This document shows positions 63,001 through 64,000 of a stretch of DNA of 64,000 nt, one piece after another (the stretch's first letter is position 1; each line of letters opens with the position of its first letter). Source of the stretch: Imperialibacter sp964351395 (GTDB lineage: Bacteria; Bacteroidota; Bacteroidia; Cytophagales; Cyclobacteriaceae); contig CAYGOF010000001.1 of the NCBI GenBank assembly GCA_964351395.1, positions 867,346 through 931,345 on the forward strand, written 5' to 3'. The notes under the pieces were generated by a model. The model saw only the letters and a list, made by a program, of their open reading frames with translations. It had not been told where the DNA came from and made no database searches. The position numbers and the translations under genes are program-made.

Positions 63001-64000
63001 CTGGTACATACAGAGTCTCAATATCTGGAGATTTCCCTTGGATTTATTTCAATAATGGGGTTGATAAAGACAAAATTCAAACCATCGAGCAATGGGGTGA
63101 TATAGCGTGGGCCAGCATGGAAAGGTCATTTTTTGGTTGCACAAATCTGACTTACAATGCCATCGATGCTCCTAACTTATCAAATGTTACCAATATGGCT
63201 ATCATGTTTGGTCAAGCCACAAGTTTTAATGGAGACCTCAGCAATTGGGATGTTAGTAACGTAGTAAATATGTTTTCAACGTTTGCAACTGCTTCCACCT
63301 TTAATGGCAATATCACTAATTGGGATGTAAGTGCTGTAAATGATTTGAGTGCCATGTTCGCTGATGCAACCTTGTTTAATCAAGACATAAGCAATTGGCA
63401 AATTAGTAGTGCAGTCACCACGCTGGCCATGTTTGAAAATGCTACTTCTTTTAATCAAGACCTAAGTGGATGGGATGCAAGCGCAATAACGGATATGTCT
63501 CGGATGTTCAACGGTGCAACTTCATTTAATAACGGAGATTCACCCGGTGTGTCAGCCACCCCTTTGAACTGGACGATGGGAACTGGCGTGACTGTAAGTA
63601 TGAGTGAAATGTTCCAAAATACCTCTTCATTTAATCAGGACCTGAGTAGTTGGGACGTTAGCGGGGTAACTTCCACGGCCAACATGTTCTCAAATGCTTC
63701 TTCATTTAATCAATCGCTTGGAAACTGGGATATTACCAACGTCAACGACATGACCGGCATGCTTGATAACTCGGGGCTTTCTGTCACTAATTATGACAAT
63801 ACCCTTATTGGTTGGGCTGCTTTGCCAATTGCGAACATAATAGACCTTGGCGCTAACGGATTGATATACTGTACGGCGGCTTCAGCCAGAGCTTCCCTTA
63901 TTGCCAGTTACACCTGGACGTTCACCGGCGATATTCAAAGTTGCCCCCCCACCATCGACACAAACACTGGAATTACGCTAATTGAGGGCGCCAATCATAT
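54033..64000 (+). CDS. Giant mosaic surface protein (BspA-like, beta-helix, FG-GAP), 3' end beyond window
   Basis: The frame is open from ATG 54033 to the last base: at least 3322 residues, with no stop found where I followed it. A signal peptide of about 30 residues ends FTQAFSQ. Order of modules: BspA-like/DUF285 block A (54123-55007) and B (55008-56243); GEVED-like domain (about 56244-56690, with FVDWDNDF and YGETEDYSVYV); a linker and jelly-roll-like region (about 56690-57600, with PYFESFESGDGGW); parallel beta-helix 1 (about 57600-58880) and 2 (about 58890-60220, with IYVKADAAGTNDGSSW); an IPT/TIG domain (about 60225-60470); seven FG-GAP repeats (60588-61520); DUF285 blocks C (61581-62825) and D (62826-63950). 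The missing 3' end probably holds a T9SS anchor. Likely an adhesin exposed on the cell surface; the ligand is unknown. Confidence 0.88.
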   Translation, partial: MPKFKFRFSSVKVLLVVGFILLSFTQAFSQAFITTWVTTDGTITVPTLGGGYNYDVSWTNLTNPGISEGSLLAQTGDAVLTSLENGSTYQVAITGNFPRIYFNNTGDVQKIVGLSQWGSISWTSFQLAFYGAINMEITATDAPDLSNVTDLSFMFFQTTYPEVFEGADFSNWNTANVTNMSSMFESTSFNLDISGWNTSNVTDMSYMFSFAYYFNQDIGNWDVSKVTDMSYMFESAGYFDQNLGAWDVTSSSRASLNMEFMFDDSGLSTSNYDATLIGWAGQSPLETSVILGASGVNFCNSSSERALLVAGSSWTITDAGQLCNPFVTTWVTTDGTITIPTFSGPTYNYDITWTNLTNALQGDGSIAGQTGDYQITGLTNGDTYQIEISGDFPRIYFNSGPEKDKIRTIEQWGDVVWVSMESAFLGCGLFLYNATDTPNLNNVTSLNNMFSGATSFDGNIGNWDVSNVTDMGYMFYSSSFNQDLSTWDVSNVTNMAGMFYGTPFNQDISAWDVSGVTAMDYMFTQTTSFNQSLASWNVSSVTIMDNMFNQGLAFNQDLSTWNVANVTSMNSMFAGAESFNQNVSTWDVSGVTSMIGMFNNSLAFNQDLSAWDVTSVTNMSLMFFNATSFNQDLSSWDVSGVLNMNYMFSGASFFNKSLAAWDVSGVISMNGMLENSGLSVANYDATLSGWSALTLQTNVTLGATGLYYCASATDRQFIETNFTWTFDGDTENCPTDYCASGASDSADSKIEAFSMGGVSTSDYSSCQSYTDYSSEFILLTPASVNPFSLDVGTCSGDYDKIAKIFVDWDNDFVFSPGELAYTSAVSNTPTSFNDNITAPIDAVLNTLLRLRIVVMETTIAEDVQACGSYSYGETEDYSVYVSDAAINAGVTAITSPLSTIVGDYQVKARITNFGQDPIQNFDVSYSIDAGAITATETFTGTINPQQTQEYTFTNLANLAVVGTYQLAVSVAVAGDEVPADDVISADIQVSTPITIFPYFESFESGDGGWQVGGINPSWNHGFPSGTAINSAADGDQIFATSLESPYNANENSYIESPFFDVSGLVNPTIRFSLNYDMNFNAGDGFETFDFANDIAYVEYSTSEGVWNVLGNANDNNWYTVSSNSPSSTVSGTDGWSDISGGWQQYSYDLSSLNLTSGVRFRLRFETDETSSPFYDGVGFDKILIYDNVPASLVVTSTADSGPGTLRQAILDASTVSVDTIRFNLPASSVITVLSTLDIGTKQLVINGYEVDNLVINGSGDIDQGSGVFGIQVFSSLAPLTLSHLNFTNVNYTDPLVDGNVGSLLTIQGDLNIEYCSFFGSNMNGQPMFHLKNDFFGSGPQVLVNESTFTGNSLINASGTIFSFIGICDVLITNSVFDGNVTDFDGGAIYAEKGSIAIENTTFQANEAYLGGAIAGGGTGAILTFSNSTFSNNIANSGGAIDYSSGSLLSINKSTISGNSALNYGGGIEVTSGSLIITSSTITLNQSNSDFDGTGWGGGIYFNSLGSVTLNNTILAGNLDGTYPDGFGTFTSADYNFIGDNTGMTFTPLTNDLVGDNTTPIDPILETLADNGGPTLTHLPGVGSPVIDAGVPTGNGENDQRGAPRFDGLPDIGSVEAGSRVPAVIYVKADAAGTNDGSSWADAFVDLQDALSVAISGDQIWLANGTYLPDAADPGNTSLSFVITQNDLEIYGGFDGTETNLAQRFADPSQTVLSGDLNGDDDTNFSFIADNSNSVVIISNVSGVFLDGFTISGGSAATDGGGIYSSSAGFSLNNMVLEYNQAGSSGGGAYIIAGDVTFIKTHFQNNYATTGGGAYLDITEPFIYRCIFQYNGGVAGAGLYMNGSNLVDEAPGYYNKFIGNTQAGVTGGGLYLSESYYQAFQNLFADNFAYDNGGAAYVDDLSTFISVNSTFANNASNDATGGLSFMPGAIVDIYNSIFWGNTSVAALNGSLPSINDGGDFYIANSIVENWDPIEYSSVTENNVYTTDPNFFDSGSGDYSLLVGSSAIDLGDDLALDGFLFIDLLDEDGDGNFTELFPFDLGNNPRYSGVSVDIGAFENQGATNSGLPPVISSFSPVSGPVGTSVTLTGTGFSPSFADNVIYFGGMPVVPIAGNTSSLTFNIPSGAATVSSIEVVDKLSGQVANSLHTITSGERQFVVTVTPNYNPFFSSESIALTSTSAPSKVLSADFNADGNADIVLANPLGSLIGGSLKVALGTGAGTFGSFNDYVLTNGDDITSIVIGDFNGDGFFDIAASHLNPGQEIEIMHGAGDGTFTSGAIIDLTTALVSAYQMDVADFDNDGHLDLVFSTISSQDLGVILSNGDGTYSDVVLYPVTGEALDVVTGDFNNDGNADIVSANQSSNGIHVLLGDGIGGFGTATFFNGTPGTPQELVAGDFNNDGNLDILTRNFSSVNLFIGLGNGIFTQNNTSVTLGQEALVVGNFNGDGILDIALANYSTSEVEVYLGDGISSFSLSTAVASGTDIRSLATADFNSDDKADLIALDVSEEAVYVHLWSPRPFVTTWVTTDGQITIPTTGVGYDYDVTWTNLTNSGVGDGSATGLTNNYTIFGLTSGDTYQIEIVGDFPAILFDYGTERNKIQTVEQWGDIAWTSMADAFSGCENLEITALDAPDLSGVTSMDYMFFFALALNSDLNNWDVSNVTTMEGLFFNATLFNGNIGAWDVSSVTNMSFMFYDAPAFNQNIGAWNTVSVTDMQQMFYGASAFDQPIGSWNTANVTDMNQMFFNATSFNQPIGNWNMGSVQFTYSMFQNATSFNQDIGNWNVVAVTNMGDMFNAATAFNQDIGLWNTGNVTSMWGMFQGATAFNQDISGWNVAQVTNLRDVFNGATSFNQNLGAWDVTNASRASLNMSNMLDNSGMSRANYDASLIGWAAQTPLATPVTLGALGVEYCNASAAKGILTAAGWTITDAGQVCNPFITTWLTTTPSETITIPINGTGFNYTLDWEEVGNEGVNFGSVGPFNDGNAPHSFVLPTAGTYRVSISGDFPWIYFNNGVDKDKIQTIEQWGDIAWASMERSFFGCTNLTYNAIDAPNLSNVTNMAIMFGQATSFNGDLSNWDVSNVVNMFSTFATASTFNGNITNWDVSAVNDLSAMFADATLFNQDISNWQISSAVTTLAMFENATSFNQDLSGWDASAITDMSRMFNGATSFNNGDSPGVSATPLNWTMGTGVTVSMSEMFQNTSSFNQDLSSWDVSGVTSTANMFSNASSFNQSLGNWDITNVNDMTGMLDNSGLSVTNYDNTLIGWAALPIANIIDLGANGLIYCTAASARASLIASYTWTFTGDIQSCPPTIDTNTGITLIEGANH
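54123..56243 (+). repeat. DUF285/BspA-like repeat blocks A and B of giant protein
   Basis: Two consecutive modules, each opening with FxTTWVTTDGTIT(V/I)PT and followed by tandem 24-25-residue units of the form MFxxATSFNQDLSxWDVSNVTxM. Each closes with LxxSGLSxxNYDxTLxGW and then a short domain with a conserved Cys. Block A (about 885 bp) has about five or six units; block B (about 1236 bp) has about eleven. Confidence 0.85.
60588..61520 (+). repeat. Seven FG-GAP/VCBS calcium-binding repeats
   Basis: Motifs of the type DFNxDGxxD start near 60588, 60752, 60911, 61061, 61208, 61347 and 61494, spaced 139-164 bases (about 46-55 residues). Six have the Asp-x-Asn/Asp-x-Asp-Gly calcium pattern and the last has Asp-Asp. 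Seven repeats fit a seven-bladed propeller as in integrin alpha subunits. Confidence 0.85.
61581..63950 (+). repeat. DUF285/BspA-like repeat blocks C and D of giant protein
   Basis: Block C (61581-62825) opens with FVTTWVTTDGQITIPT and ends with SGMSRANYDASLIGW and a Cys-containing tail. Block D (62826-about 63950) opens with FITTWLTTTPSETITIPING and runs through similar units to LIGWAALPIANIIDLG. Units of the NQDIGxWNxxxVTxMxxMF type recur in frame. Confidence 0.85.

Noticed and set aside
54033..64000. CRISPR array or DNA tandem repeat
   Set aside because: The repeats are in-frame protein repeats with degenerate DNA; there are no identical direct repeats with unique spacers.
1..64000. rRNA, tRNA, IS elements or prophage
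   Set aside because: I found no tRNA cloverleaf, rRNA sequence, transposase or integrase while reading; a covariance-model scan would be needed for proof.

Overview
The window looks like a chromosomal segment of a Bacteroidota bacterium, most likely a marine or environmental member of the Cytophagales. The evidence is many Sec signal peptides ending in AQ, several lipobox lipoproteins, a type IX secretion (T9SS) C-terminal tail on the CotH protein, a sulfatase next to a GH43-like lipoprotein, DUF4251 and DUF6909-type proteins, and a huge surface protein built of BspA-like (DUF285) repeats. I see no rRNA, tRNA, CRISPR array, phage or insertion sequence. The genus cannot be fixed from the sequence alone.

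Layout. 1-6.9 kb: two tandem secreted M1 metallopeptidases, an unknown secreted protein, a secreted M28 peptidase and 3-methyladenine DNA glycosylase I. 7-10.6 kb: a leftward group of three lipoproteins (GH43-like, sulfatase, Tll0287-like haem-motif protein). 10.7-14.6 kb: release factor 1, a beta-helix lipoprotein, a YjbQ protein and a thioredoxin with a helical tail. 14.7-19.3 kb: a tight four-gene operon of DUF4956 membrane protein, HlyD-like adaptor, TolC-like outer-membrane protein and CotH-family kinase with a T9SS tail. It is the best candidate here for an undescribed envelope system. 19.26-19.5 kb: an AT-rich gap with two perfect DnaA boxes and one near-perfect box.

19.5-34.7 kb: mostly housekeeping and envelope genes. 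These are an SDR oxidoreductase, VOC protein, patatin, methyltransferase, LemA-TPM-TPM operon, CASTOR/POLLUX-like channel, DUF6909-type protein, glutamate dehydrogenase, a PPP-type phosphoesterase, LiaF-like protein, ferritin and DUF427, plus two small membrane ORFs at 30486-30593 and 31372-31506. 34.7-50.4 kb: a large gluzincin, propeller and barrel fusion protein, a class V PLP enzyme, a Rieske protein, a serine/threonine dehydratase-like enzyme, DNA polymerase I, DUF4251, an S9 peptidase, an SLC13 permease, an Rrf2 regulator and an amidase.

50.5-64 kb: a secreted TPR-CHAT protease with an arginine/glycine repeat linker, transcribed away from a giant mosaic surface protein. That protein is open from 54033 to the window end (at least 3322 residues). 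It carries four BspA-like blocks, a GEVED-like domain, two beta-helix regions, an IPT/TIG domain and seven FG-GAP repeats. Its 3' end lies outside the window.

Intrinsic terminator-like hairpins separate several units (about 1.83, 4.15, 30.63, 31.88, 33.32, 43.86, 48.21 and 50.44 kb).
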